Position numbers and translations under genes: made by a program | Notes under the pieces: model-generated | The model's database searches: none | Seen by the model: only the letters and a program-made list of their open reading frames with translations | What the model was told of the DNA's origin: nothing | Shown here: one piece after another, positions 18,774 to 26,778 of the stretch | Layout: every line of letters begins with the position of its first letter | Position numbering within the stretch: the first letter of the stretch is position 1 | NCBI GenBank assembly: GCA_041389525.1 | Contig: JAWKRR010000010.1 | Span: 1-64,000, forward strand | Direction: 5' to 3' | Length of the DNA stretch: 64,000 nucleotides | DNA from: JACKFB01 sp041389525 | Lineage (GTDB): Bacteria; Myxococcota_A; UBA9042; PHBI01; JACKFB01

Positions 18774-19214
18774 CTAGGCTCTGCCAGCAATCAAGCGCCC
18801 GCTCGAGATCCCCGCCTCTTCGAAGAGCGGCGCGGCGGACTCAGCGCGGTCGGCGGCCAAGAAGGCCTCGGCGGCTTCGGACGCCAGCCCGGCGTCCTTG
18901 AGCACCAGCGCGGCCATCGGCAGGTCGCCGAGGGTCAAATATACCGAGGCGGCGCCTCGCATATCGCCCGCCCGCTCGTAGAGCTTGGCCGCCTGATCGG
19001 TGTTGCCGCGCCACGCCTCGAGCCGCGCCGCCTCGGCCACGCGCCCCTGCTCCAACAGGGCGGGCACGGCCAGGTCGTAGCGCCCCGTGGCGATGTGCGT
19101 GAGCAGCGCGCGCTCGCCCCCCGCGTTGGCGTTGGCTCGGCGCCGCCAAATCACGGCCGCGACCGCGGCCAACGCCGCGGCAAGCACGAGTGCGACTAGA
19201 ACAGCGGGGAGCAT
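18774..19214 (-). CDS. Membrane-anchored TPR segment, N-terminal part of the frameshifted kinase
   Basis: 146 residues from ATG at 19214; GTG at 19238 is a longer alternative. One transmembrane helix (LPAVLVALVLAAALAAVAAVIW) with following RRR is inside-positive, so the rest is cytoplasmic. TPR-like repeats follow (LLEQGRVAEAARLEAW, LYERAGDMRGAASVYLTLGDLPMAALVLKDAGL, SAAPLFEEAG). After EEAG the frame reads ISSGRLIAGRA and stops at 18774. The alternative frame reads DLERALDCWQSLDRMDRV, a perfect TPR continuation into the kinase. The full protein would be about 675 residues: TM, TPRs, kinase. Confidence 0.75.
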   Translation of the reverse strand: MLPAVLVALVLAAALAAVAAVIWRRRANANAGGERALLTHIATGRYDLAVPALLEQGRVAEAARLEAWRGNTDQAAKLYERAGDMRGAASVYLTLGDLPMAALVLKDAGLASEAAEAFLAADRAESAAPLFEEAGISSGRLIAGRA

Positions 19215-19355
19215 GGCTTCTCGATCGCCTCTCGGCACGCGCGGGGCGGCGGACCTTGCGGAGTGCCGGGAACGCGCGGGCTTGGCGCGTTGCGCGAAGG
19301 GCGGTAGTGTAACGGCCGCCGCGCGAGGCGGTCAACGAAGCTGCGCCAGCCCGTT

Positions 19356-20267
19356 ATGCGCATCGTGAACATCGCCCTGGACGCAGACGCCGCGCGGCGC
19401 GGCCTCAGCCCGCTCCTCGATCGGCTGGCGCGCGAGCTTGCCCCGACGGACGAGCCGCGCGTGGTGTTCCTGCCACCTCTGGCGGCCACGATGGCGGCGC
19501 TGGGTCCGCGGGGCACGGGGCGCGGGTTGTCTGGGTCGGCGCGCGCGGCCTCCTGGCACAGACCGGGGCGCGCGGCGCTTGTGCGCTTGGCCTACCCCGG
19601 CGTCCACGGCCGCCGACTCGACTGGTTGGCCCTCCACGACCGCACCCACCGCGCGCTCCGGGACGCGCCGGCGACGCTGGCCTCGCGCCTCGGGGCCACG
19701 GTGGTCGCCGGCACCGCCGTCCTCGCCCACCCGCGCGTCCACTGGGAGGACTGGCCCGACTCGCGCTCGCTCTTTCACGCGGCCTGGGTGCTGGGGCCTG
19801 ATGGCGAGCCGCGCTGCGTGGTGCGCCATCCGCGGCCAGGCTGGGACGTGCTGCGCGACGTGCCCGTGGACCCCACCGTGGAGGCCGCCTCGGAGCCGCT
19901 GCACACCGACCTCGGCGCCTTCTCAGTGCACTGGGATGACCGCCGCGACAGCGCCCCCCAGGGGCCGGTGATCTGGGCACCCCGCGCCTGGGCGAGCGTG
20001 TCTGCGGACCAGGCGGTGCCGTGGGAATCGAGGCCGAGCCGGCGCCTCCGAGGGGAGGCGAGCGTGCTGGTGCGCTCATGTCTCAGCGGACGTCTGGGCG
20101 CTCGGCTCACGGGCCGGTCGCTCATCGCGGTGCGCGGCGCGGACGGTCAGATCGACCTGACTTTTACGCCCGAACCCACCGACGGGATGGCGTGGGCCGA
20201 GGTCCGCGTTGCAGACTTGCAGACCCAGCAAGTTCACCGTGAGGATGAGGGCGGCGGCGGCTCATGA
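19356..20267 (+). CDS. Nitrilase-superfamily-like protein, catalytic residues not evident
   Basis: 303 residues. The N-terminus RIVNIALDADAARRGLSPLLDRLARELAP then RVVFLPPLAAT resembles the first strand-helix-strand of carbon-nitrogen hydrolases, and LGATVVAGTAVLAH with FHAAWVLGPDGEPRCVVRHPRP resembles the later strand and the region before the catalytic Lys. However, the Glu usually found after the second strand is absent (FLPPL), and a Lys and Cys in the right places cannot be pointed out. It may be an inactive relative or a false resemblance. The stop overlaps ATG 20264 of the next gene, so it is in an operon with the zinc-ribbon membrane protein and the E1-like enzyme. Confidence 0.4.
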   Translation: MRIVNIALDADAARRGLSPLLDRLARELAPTDEPRVVFLPPLAATMAALGPRGTGRGLSGSARAASWHRPGRAALVRLAYPGVHGRRLDWLALHDRTHRALRDAPATLASRLGATVVAGTAVLAHPRVHWEDWPDSRSLFHAAWVLGPDGEPRCVVRHPRPGWDVLRDVPVDPTVEAASEPLHTDLGAFSVHWDDRRDSAPQGPVIWAPRAWASVSADQAVPWESRPSRRLRGEASVLVRSCLSGRLGARLTGRSLIAVRGADGQIDLTFTPEPTDGMAWAEVRVADLQTQQVHREDEGGGGS

Positions 20268-20575
20268 AACGCAATTTCGGCATCTGGTTTCTCACGGTCG
20301 CGTCGATTCTGCCCCTGGTTTGGGTGGGGCTCACGATGCCGATCGCGGCGGGCGGGCGGGCGATGGTCCTCTTCGCCGGGGCGCTGGTGACGGACGCGGC
20401 GCTGCTGCACCTCGCGTGGCGCGCCCACCGCGCGGGCACCTTGACGCCCAATCACTGCCGCACCTGCGACCACCCGATGGTGCACACGCGGCCCGGCGAG
20501 ATTCGGCCGCCCAGCGGCAGCGGTACGCGGACCGCCATCGCGTGGCGTTGCCGGCATTGCGGTCGTCTGGCCTGA
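20264..20575 (+). CDS. Small membrane protein with C-terminal zinc ribbon
   Basis: 103 residues. Two transmembrane segments (GIWFLTVASILPLVWVGLTM and AMVLFAGALVTDAALLHLAW) are followed by a cytoplasmic tail with CRTCDHPM and CRHCGRLA, a four-Cys zinc-ribbon arrangement. No family is recognised. The start ATG overlaps the upstream stop (ATGA, 20264-20267), and the E1-like gene starts 8 bases after this stop, so the three genes are tightly co-transcribed. Confidence 0.6.
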   Translation: MKRNFGIWFLTVASILPLVWVGLTMPIAAGGRAMVLFAGALVTDAALLHLAWRAHRAGTLTPNHCRTCDHPMVHTRPGEIRPPSGSGTRTAIAWRCRHCGRLA

Positions 20576-20583
20576 TAGGCGCC

Positions 20584-23085
20584 ATGAGCGACGCCCCCCG
20601 CGCGACCCTTACCGCCGCCGAGTTGACCGCCTACCAGCGCATCCGCGACCTGGTGGCGCAGGCCGCGTTGTCGATGATCGACTTCGCCAACCACAAGCCG
20701 GCCAACCGCGCGCAGAAGCCCAAGGTGGGCGGCCATCAGGCCTCGTGCATGTCGTCGGTGGACCTGCTCTGCGCGCTCTACCTGCACGTGCTGCGGCCGG
20801 CGGACCGCGTGTGCGTCAAGCCCCACGCGGCGCCCGTGCTCTATGCGCTGGCTCATCTGTGCGACGTGGTGGAAACCGACGCCCTGGACACGCTGCGCGA
20901 GTTCGGAGGCCTTCAACCCTACCCGACCAGCTCGAAGAACCCGCGCTGGGTCGACTACACCTCGTCCAGCGAGGCGTTGGGCCCCGCCGCGACGATCTAC
21001 GACGCCTACGGGGCGATCCACGAGCACCGCGCCCTCGGGCGGCCCGACGCGGCGGCGCCGGTCTTCTACGCGCACCTCGGCGACGGCGAGCTCACCGAGG
21101 GGCAGATCGACGAGAGCCTGTACGACGCCGGGCGTTGGCGCCTGGACAACCTCGTGTGGATCGTCGACATGAACCGGCAGAGCCTCGACCGGGTGATGGA
21201 CGACTCGGGGCGCCTGGACCGCTGGGTGGAGGCGAAGTTCCGCGCTCAAGACTGGGAGGTCATCTCGGTGCCCTTCGGCGCGCGGGCCCTCGAGCTCTTC
21301 GCGTTGCCGGGCTGCGAGGGGCTGCGCGAGGGTTTTGAGCGCCTCGACGACGTGCTCTGGCACCCGCTCTTGCTGCTTCGGGGGGCTGCACTTCGCTTCG
21401 CCCTCGGCGCGGACGGCCCGCGGCCCGAGGGGGCGCTCGGCGAGCTGGCGGCGGCGATTCGCGGGGCCTTGGGCATCAGCGCGCGGGCGCGAAAGGCGCT
21501 GACGCGCGCGCTCGCGACCCGAGACGACGCCTGGCTCGAGGCGGCGGTCGGCCACCTGGGCGGTCACGATTTACCAGCTCTCATCGAGGCGTTTTGCGCG
21601 GCGAGGGCGGTCCGGGGACGCCCGGCGGTCATCGTCGCGCACACGGTGAAGGGCTATCAGACCTCCCAAGCGGCGCACCCCGAGAACCACGGGGCCCTGC
21701 TGCCTGAGGACGAGGTGGCGGGCTGGGGTGCGTCGCGCGGAGTGGCGGCGGGGGCGCGCTATCCGCGGCCCGCGGCGGGTTCGGCGGAGGCGCTGCACCT
21801 GGCGCGCGTGCGGGAGCGCTTCGTGACGGCCGCCGAGCCGCTGTGGGCGGAGGCGCCGGCGGAGGCCGCGCGGGCGGCGCTGGCCGAGGTGAAGGTCCCC
21901 GGCCGTCGGGTGACCTCGTCGGGAGAGGCCTTTCAGAGCCTCAACTTGGCGTTGCTGCGCTCGGACGTGGCGCCGTGGATGCAGTTCTGCGCGCCCGACG
22001 TCGGACACACGACCCACCTGGGGCCGGTGATTCGCCAGACCGGCGTCTTCGCGCCGCGCGACCTGCCCGACGTGTACGCGTTCTTGCGGGAGGCGCAGCA
22101 GACCAGCTTTGACTTTCACCCCAGCCCGACCGGGCAGTTTCACGCGCTCGGCATCGCCGAGGGGAACGCGATGCTCTGGGCTTACGCCTTCGGCCGGCGC
22201 CGCCTGCGGGGCGAGGCGCGAACGCCGCTGCTGCCTGTCGTGACGGTCTATGACAAGTTCTTCGAGCGGGCGTTCAACCAGCTGGATTACGCGGTCTACG
22301 CCGGCGCGCGCTTCGTCGCGGTCGGTGTCCCCAGCGGCAGCGGGTTGTCGCGGGAGACCGCCACCCACCAGAGCCTCCAGACGCCGCGGATGATGATGGA
22401 TCTACCGGGGATCGTGGCCTTCGAGCCGGCCTTCGCGGCCGACGTCGAGGCGGTGTATCTGCATGCGCTGGGGCAGCTCTGGGACGAGGCGGGCGAGGCG
22501 GTCTACCTGCGCTTGTCCACGCAGCCGCTCGAGCAGCCTGATGAGCTGCCGCCCGACCACGCGGCCGCGGCGATCCGGGGGGCCTGGTGGCTGGTCGGGC
22601 AAGACGACCGCCGCCGGCGCGAGGGCCCCAACGTGCTCTTCATCGCGAGCGGGCGAAAGCTGCGCGAGGTGCGTATGGCCGCGGCGCAGCTCGACGACGG
22701 CCACGGCATCGGCAGCCGGATCCTCAACGTGACCAGCTACGAGCGGCTGTGGCGCGACTGGGACGCCTTCTCGCGGGATCCCGACGCCTGGGATGACCCG
22801 GAGCGCAGCTACGCGCTGGCCGATCTCTTCGATGACGCCTCGCTAAACCTGCCGCTGATCATCGTGGGCGACCATGTGGCCAGCGTCGCCGAGTGGCTGC
22901 CCGGCGCCCTTCAGCGGGTGCGCGGGCATCGATTCCTAGGGCCGCGCGCCAACGGGATGGCGGGCGATCTCGACAGCCTCGACCGCTTCCACGGCATGGG
23001 GGTCGAGGACATCGTGGCCGCGGCGCGCGCTGAGTTGGCGTGGCGGGCGGCGCCGACGGATCATCGATCCGCTAGACGCTCCTAG
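20584..23085 (+). CDS. Homodimeric-type 2-oxoacid dehydrogenase E1 / transketolase-like enzyme
   Basis: 833 residues from ATG 20584. The thiamine-diphosphate motif GDGELTEGQIDESLYDAG...NLVWIVDMNRQSLD (residues ~166-200) fits the GDG(X)n-N pattern. The central part contains HTVKGYQTSQAAHPENHG, and the Pyr domain has GPVIRQTGVFAP, AVGVPSGSGLSRE, THQSLQTPRMMMDLPGIVAFEPAFAADVEAVYLHAL, which follow AceE (GLFRQIGIYSP; HSHIQSLTIPNCISYDPAYAYEV). It is therefore an AceE-family E1-like protein rather than transketolase proper, although the substrate pocket is divergent. No E2 or E3 gene is adjacent. Its 3' end overlaps the convergent kinase gene by four bases. Confidence 0.75.
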   Translation: MSDAPRATLTAAELTAYQRIRDLVAQAALSMIDFANHKPANRAQKPKVGGHQASCMSSVDLLCALYLHVLRPADRVCVKPHAAPVLYALAHLCDVVETDALDTLREFGGLQPYPTSSKNPRWVDYTSSSEALGPAATIYDAYGAIHEHRALGRPDAAAPVFYAHLGDGELTEGQIDESLYDAGRWRLDNLVWIVDMNRQSLDRVMDDSGRLDRWVEAKFRAQDWEVISVPFGARALELFALPGCEGLREGFERLDDVLWHPLLLLRGAALRFALGADGPRPEGALGELAAAIRGALGISARARKALTRALATRDDAWLEAAVGHLGGHDLPALIEAFCAARAVRGRPAVIVAHTVKGYQTSQAAHPENHGALLPEDEVAGWGASRGVAAGARYPRPAAGSAEALHLARVRERFVTAAEPLWAEAPAEAARAALAEVKVPGRRVTSSGEAFQSLNLALLRSDVAPWMQFCAPDVGHTTHLGPVIRQTGVFAPRDLPDVYAFLREAQQTSFDFHPSPTGQFHALGIAEGNAMLWAYAFGRRRLRGEARTPLLPVVTVYDKFFERAFNQLDYAVYAGARFVAVGVPSGSGLSRETATHQSLQTPRMMMDLPGIVAFEPAFAADVEAVYLHALGQLWDEAGEAVYLRLSTQPLEQPDELPPDHAAAAIRGAWWLVGQDDRRRREGPNVLFIASGRKLREVRMAAAQLDDGHGIGSRILNVTSYERLWRDWDAFSRDPDAWDDPERSYALADLFDDASLNLPLIIVGDHVASVAEWLPGALQRVRGHRFLGPRANGMAGDLDSLDRFHGMGVEDIVAAARAELAWRAAPTDHRSARRS

Positions 23086-26000
23086 ACCGTTGGCGCCTCG
23101 GTGCCGTCGAACCACGGGGGCGCGCCTGGGCGTTGCCAGGACGCCGCGATGCGCGCCAGGGCGGCCCGCAGCGGGGCGGCTTCAGCGTGCAGGCCGGCCA
23201 AGGACAGGTGGTGCGCGCGAAGGGCGACGGTGTCCAGCGCGTTCGGGGCGTGGTCGCCCAACCAGGCGGCGGTCTGGGCGTGGGCGCGCTGGCGGGCTTC
23301 GGGCGCGGCGCGGCGGTAGAGCGCGTCTTGCAGCTCGTTGTGCCGGAACGCGAACTCGGCGTGCCCGCGGACGCGGCTGGCGGGCTGGGGGACGACCACC
23401 TCACGGTCGGCCAAGACGCTGAGGGCCTCGGCGCAGGGCGAGCCGACGATGGCCGCGAGTTGGTCGGTCCAGAAGTGGCGGCCGCAGAGGGCGGCGAGGC
23501 CGGCGACGCGGGCGGCCTCCGGGTCGAGGCCGTCGAGGCCGGCGAGGACGGCGTCGGCGGGGCTGAGCGACTCGAGGCTGGGCACGTCACCCGACGCGGA
23601 GCCGCCCAGGTTTTTCGTCGCGAGGCTCCACTGATGGTCCTCCCACAGCGCGCGCCCGGTCGTCATGAGCAGGCGCGTGAGCTCGACGACGTGAAACGGG
23701 TTTCCCGCGGCCTTGCGATGGATCAGCTCCACAAGCGCCGGGGCGACCGGGCCGCGCAGGAGAATCGAGAGGTGGTGTCGGACGCCCTCGAGGTCGAGGG
23801 GGCGCAGACTGAGCAGCTGGTTGAACCCCATCGCGTTGGAGGTGCCGCGGGCGAAGGCGACGGTGAAGACGGGCAGGTGGACCAGCATCCGGGCGAGGTG
23901 GCGGAAGAGGTGGGCGCTGAGGCGGTCGACGTGGTCGGCGCCGCGGATGCTGAGCACCAGCGGGCGTTCGCGGGCCGAGGTCGCGAGGATCTCCGCGAGC
24001 GCTTCGGCGACCGCGTCCAGCGGCGGCGGCGGGCCCTCGTCGAAGTCGCCGCCGAGGCCGGGGAGGGCGGTGACGAGTGTCGCCAAATGAGCAGCCCGCG
24101 CCTGATCATTTGCGAGCGGGCCTTGCTCGGTGAGGGCGTCGAAGACCGCGGTGCGGACGGCGTCGCGGACCTGCTCGGTCGGCAGGTCGGCGCGCACGCC
24201 GAACCGGTGGCGGATGGCGCTGCTGATGGCGAAGAAGGGCACGTCGCGGTGCAGCGCCGACACGCGGGTGAAGGAGAAAAAGATCCCTTCGGGCAGGCCG
24301 TTGAAGAAGCGATCCAGCTCGACGACGAGCCGGCCCTTGCCGATCCCCGCCTCGCCGGAGACGAGGATGCCGTGGAGGCGCCGCTCGTTGACCGTCGAGT
24401 AGAAGGCTTGCTCGATGGCGAGCAGCGCGTCGGCGTGGCCGACCAGGGGGATCGACGCGGACCAGGGTTCGAGGGTGACGAGGATCTGGCGGCTCTCGCC
24501 CGGGCTGAGGACCACGGGGAAGCGCGCCTCGCGGAAGCCGGGCAGCACGCCGCTGACGAGGTAGCTTCCCGGGCGCAGCACCACGGCCTCGCAGGGCGCC
24601 ATCCCCGCCTCGAGCGAGGTCTGGCCCACCTGCTGGCCGTCGGGGTCGAGGGCCTCGACCTCCATGATGCGGATGCTGGCGCCCTCGGGGTAGCTGCGCA
24701 CGGCGAGGTTTGCCGGCGTCTCGATGCCCAGGCGGCGCCATGTCCCGCGGGCGAGGTCTCCGTAGAGCACCATGGTGGCGCCGTCGCCGCGGCGCCGCGC
24801 GTCCTCGGCTTGGCTGGCGTAGAGACGGGCGAGGCCGCTGGTGCTCAGGTGGTCCGACGGCGCGTGGGCGAGGGCCTTCTGAAACCGAGCCACCGCCTCA
24901 GCGAAAGCGCGCGCCTCGGCCAGCTCGAGCCGCTCCATCTCCAGGCGCCGCTCCCACGCGGCACGCCGCACGGGCAAGGAGTCGAAGGGCGTCGAGGTGC
25001 GGCTGTCCACGCGCACGCGCTCCTCGATGGCGCGCACCTCCTCGCGGAGCCGGTAGTAGCGCTCGGCTGTCGCCTCGGCGAGCCGGGTCTTGGCCCGGGC
25101 CAACTCGGCGATCCGCTCGTGCTCTTTGCGACCCTCGAGCCACGCCTCGATCTGGTTCCAAAGCTCGACGGCGCTGGGGCAGCGCGCCTCACGGTCTCGC
25201 TCCAGCGCCCACATGCAGATGCGCTCGAGCTCAGGCGCGATCTCGCGTTCAGGCGCGCGTTGCCGCGGCTTGGGGATCGGCCGCGCGCGAGCAGACTCGA
25301 GCGCGGCGTCATCGGCCGGGACGTCGAAGGGGAGGCGCAGGGTCAGGATTTGATAGAGCAAGACGCCGAGTGAGTACACGTCGCTGCGGCGGTCCAAGAG
25401 CGCAGTCTCGCCGCGCGCTTGCTCCGGCGACATGAAGTGCGGCGTGCCCGCGACCGTCCCTGGCACCTCGGGCGCGCCGGCGAAGAGGCCCGGGTCGTCC
25501 TTGCTGGTGGGCAGCACCCGCGCGACGCCCCAGTCCATGATCTGCACCTCGCCGTACGCGCCGATCAGGATGTTGTCGGGCTTCAGGTCGCGGTGGATCA
25601 CGCCGCGGTCGTGGGCGTACTCGACGGCGAGGCAGATGCCGCGGAAGTAGTGCAGCAGTTGGCTCAGGGTGTAGTTGCGGACGGAGAAGTCGCGGCCCAG
25701 GCGTAGCTGCTCGAGGACGTCTGCCAGGGAGAGATCGCTGAGCAGCCGCATGGTGTAGTAGGGGCGCCCGTCTTCAAGGGTGCCGATGCTGTGGACCGGC
25801 ACGATGTGCGGGTGCTCGAGCTGGCCGGTGATGCGCGCCTCAAAGAGCAGCGCCTGGACCATGGTCTCGTCGTCGGCGCAGTCGGGGCGAAGGGTCTTGA
25901 GCGCCACCACGCGGCCGAGATCGATGTCTTTGGCTGCGAGGACCACGCCCATACCGCCCTCGCCAAGCTGGGCGCCGAGCAGCAGGTGGCCGTCGCGGCG

Positions 26001-26300
26001 GGCCAGTCGCGTGTCGAAGTGGTGCTCTCCGGGGAGCTGGGGCGGCGCGACGGAGGCGTCGAGGCCGACGGCGCTGGGTGAGGGCGCCCGGGCTGCGGGT
26101 GGGTCCGACGGGGGCGACGAGCGCGGGACGGTCACCCGCGGCGTGGGGTGGTCCGCGCGGCGTTCGTCGGGCGCTCTGGGCTCGGGCGTGGCGCGACCCG
26201 CCGGGCGCCCGTGCCGCACCGCGGTGACCGCCATCGACGCGGGGTCGGGGGTGCCGGGCGGCCCGTCGAGTTCGATGCTGCGTTGGTCCGGGCCACCCAT
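23082..26300 (-). CDS. Ser/Thr protein kinase fused to PEGA-like and STAND-type NTPase domains
   Basis: 1072 residues. A disordered Pro/Ala/Arg N-terminus (1-95) precedes a Hanks kinase (~100-385): LGEGGMGVVLAAKD, VVALKTL, HRDLKPDNILI, IMDWGVARV (DWG instead of DFG, frequent in bacterial Pkn) and GTPHFMSPEQARG. A charged helical region follows (~390-540), then a PEGA-like beta segment (~555-615, PGSYLVSGVLPGFREARFPVVLSPGE). A P-loop NTPase follows, with GILVSGEAGIGKGRLVVELD near 645 and VLSIRGADHVDRLSAHLFRHLARML. The C-terminus is helical. It resembles kinase-ATPase signalling fusions of myxobacteria. Cytoplasmic by sequence; substrates unknown. Confidence 0.85.
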   Translation of the reverse strand: MGGPDQRSIELDGPPGTPDPASMAVTAVRHGRPAGRATPEPRAPDERRADHPTPRVTVPRSSPPSDPPAARAPSPSAVGLDASVAPPQLPGEHHFDTRLARRDGHLLLGAQLGEGGMGVVLAAKDIDLGRVVALKTLRPDCADDETMVQALLFEARITGQLEHPHIVPVHSIGTLEDGRPYYTMRLLSDLSLADVLEQLRLGRDFSVRNYTLSQLLHYFRGICLAVEYAHDRGVIHRDLKPDNILIGAYGEVQIMDWGVARVLPTSKDDPGLFAGAPEVPGTVAGTPHFMSPEQARGETALLDRRSDVYSLGVLLYQILTLRLPFDVPADDAALESARARPIPKPRQRAPEREIAPELERICMWALERDREARCPSAVELWNQIEAWLEGRKEHERIAELARAKTRLAEATAERYYRLREEVRAIEERVRVDSRTSTPFDSLPVRRAAWERRLEMERLELAEARAFAEAVARFQKALAHAPSDHLSTSGLARLYASQAEDARRRGDGATMVLYGDLARGTWRRLGIETPANLAVRSYPEGASIRIMEVEALDPDGQQVGQTSLEAGMAPCEAVVLRPGSYLVSGVLPGFREARFPVVLSPGESRQILVTLEPWSASIPLVGHADALLAIEQAFYSTVNERRLHGILVSGEAGIGKGRLVVELDRFFNGLPEGIFFSFTRVSALHRDVPFFAISSAIRHRFGVRADLPTEQVRDAVRTAVFDALTEQGPLANDQARAAHLATLVTALPGLGGDFDEGPPPPLDAVAEALAEILATSARERPLVLSIRGADHVDRLSAHLFRHLARMLVHLPVFTVAFARGTSNAMGFNQLLSLRPLDLEGVRHHLSILLRGPVAPALVELIHRKAAGNPFHVVELTRLLMTTGRALWEDHQWSLATKNLGGSASGDVPSLESLSPADAVLAGLDGLDPEAARVAGLAALCGRHFWTDQLAAIVGSPCAEALSVLADREVVVPQPASRVRGHAEFAFRHNELQDALYRRAAPEARQRAHAQTAAWLGDHAPNALDTVALRAHHLSLAGLHAEAAPLRAALARIAASWQRPGAPPWFDGTEAPTV

Positions 26301-26391
26301 GCCGGCACACTAAACCGCGCGTTCTGCTCTGGCTACGACGGCCGACGCCGCGTTGGTACCCAGACGCGCCGGACCGGTCTGGGCGACCGTT

Positions 26392-26709
26392 TTAGCGGGT
26401 CACACGCGGGAGGATCGGGCCCAGCGGCTCGGGGTCGCCGTAGGGCTGCCGGCCGACGCTCTTGGGCCACAGCTTCTTGAAGTCTTCGTACGTCTCGGCG
26501 CCCACGGCTGGGGACTTCCAGGACTTGTGAGCGTCGAACCACGCCTCGCGATCCGAGCTGAGCGCCTTGGTCGTGAGCCCGCAGGTCTCGCAGAAGAACA
26601 CGACGCCGCTCGGCACGCGCATCGTGGTCTGGAAGATGACCTCGCGCTCGATGTCATCCCCGTCGCACCGGGGGCAGCAGCCTTCGTGAGCGTGGGCGGT
26701 CTCAGGCAT
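26392..26709 (-). CDS. Small zinc-ribbon protein, unknown
   Basis: 105 residues from ATG at 26709 with GAGGAAA seven to eight bases upstream. Two Cys pairs (GCCPRCDGDD and FFCETCGLTTK) form a zinc-ribbon-like module of about 45 residues. The rest is hydrophilic with a YEDFKKLWPKSVG helix. No signal peptide. It looks like a small cytoplasmic nucleic-acid or protein-binding ribbon. No pathway link to neighbours is evident, although it shares orientation with glyA. Confidence 0.6.
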   Translation of the reverse strand: MPETAHAHEGCCPRCDGDDIEREVIFQTTMRVPSGVVFFCETCGLTTKALSSDREAWFDAHKSWKSPAVGAETYEDFKKLWPKSVGRQPYGDPEPLGPILPRVTR

Positions 26710-26778
26710 GGCGATTTCCTCAGGTCGAAGCGATTCGCACGCTGCCCCGCGCGTGGGGGAGCGTCAAGTGCCAGGAAT

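Noticed and set aside
20209..20583. In-frame upstream extension of the E1-like enzyme
   Set aside because: It overlaps the zinc-ribbon membrane protein, whose Cys pairs and TM helices are coherent; ATG 20584 matches the family start.
23133..25373. A 746-residue plus-strand frame opposite the kinase-NTPase
   Set aside because: Antisense to an intact multi-domain gene; composition is Glu/Gly/Ala/Arg-biased and shows no domain.
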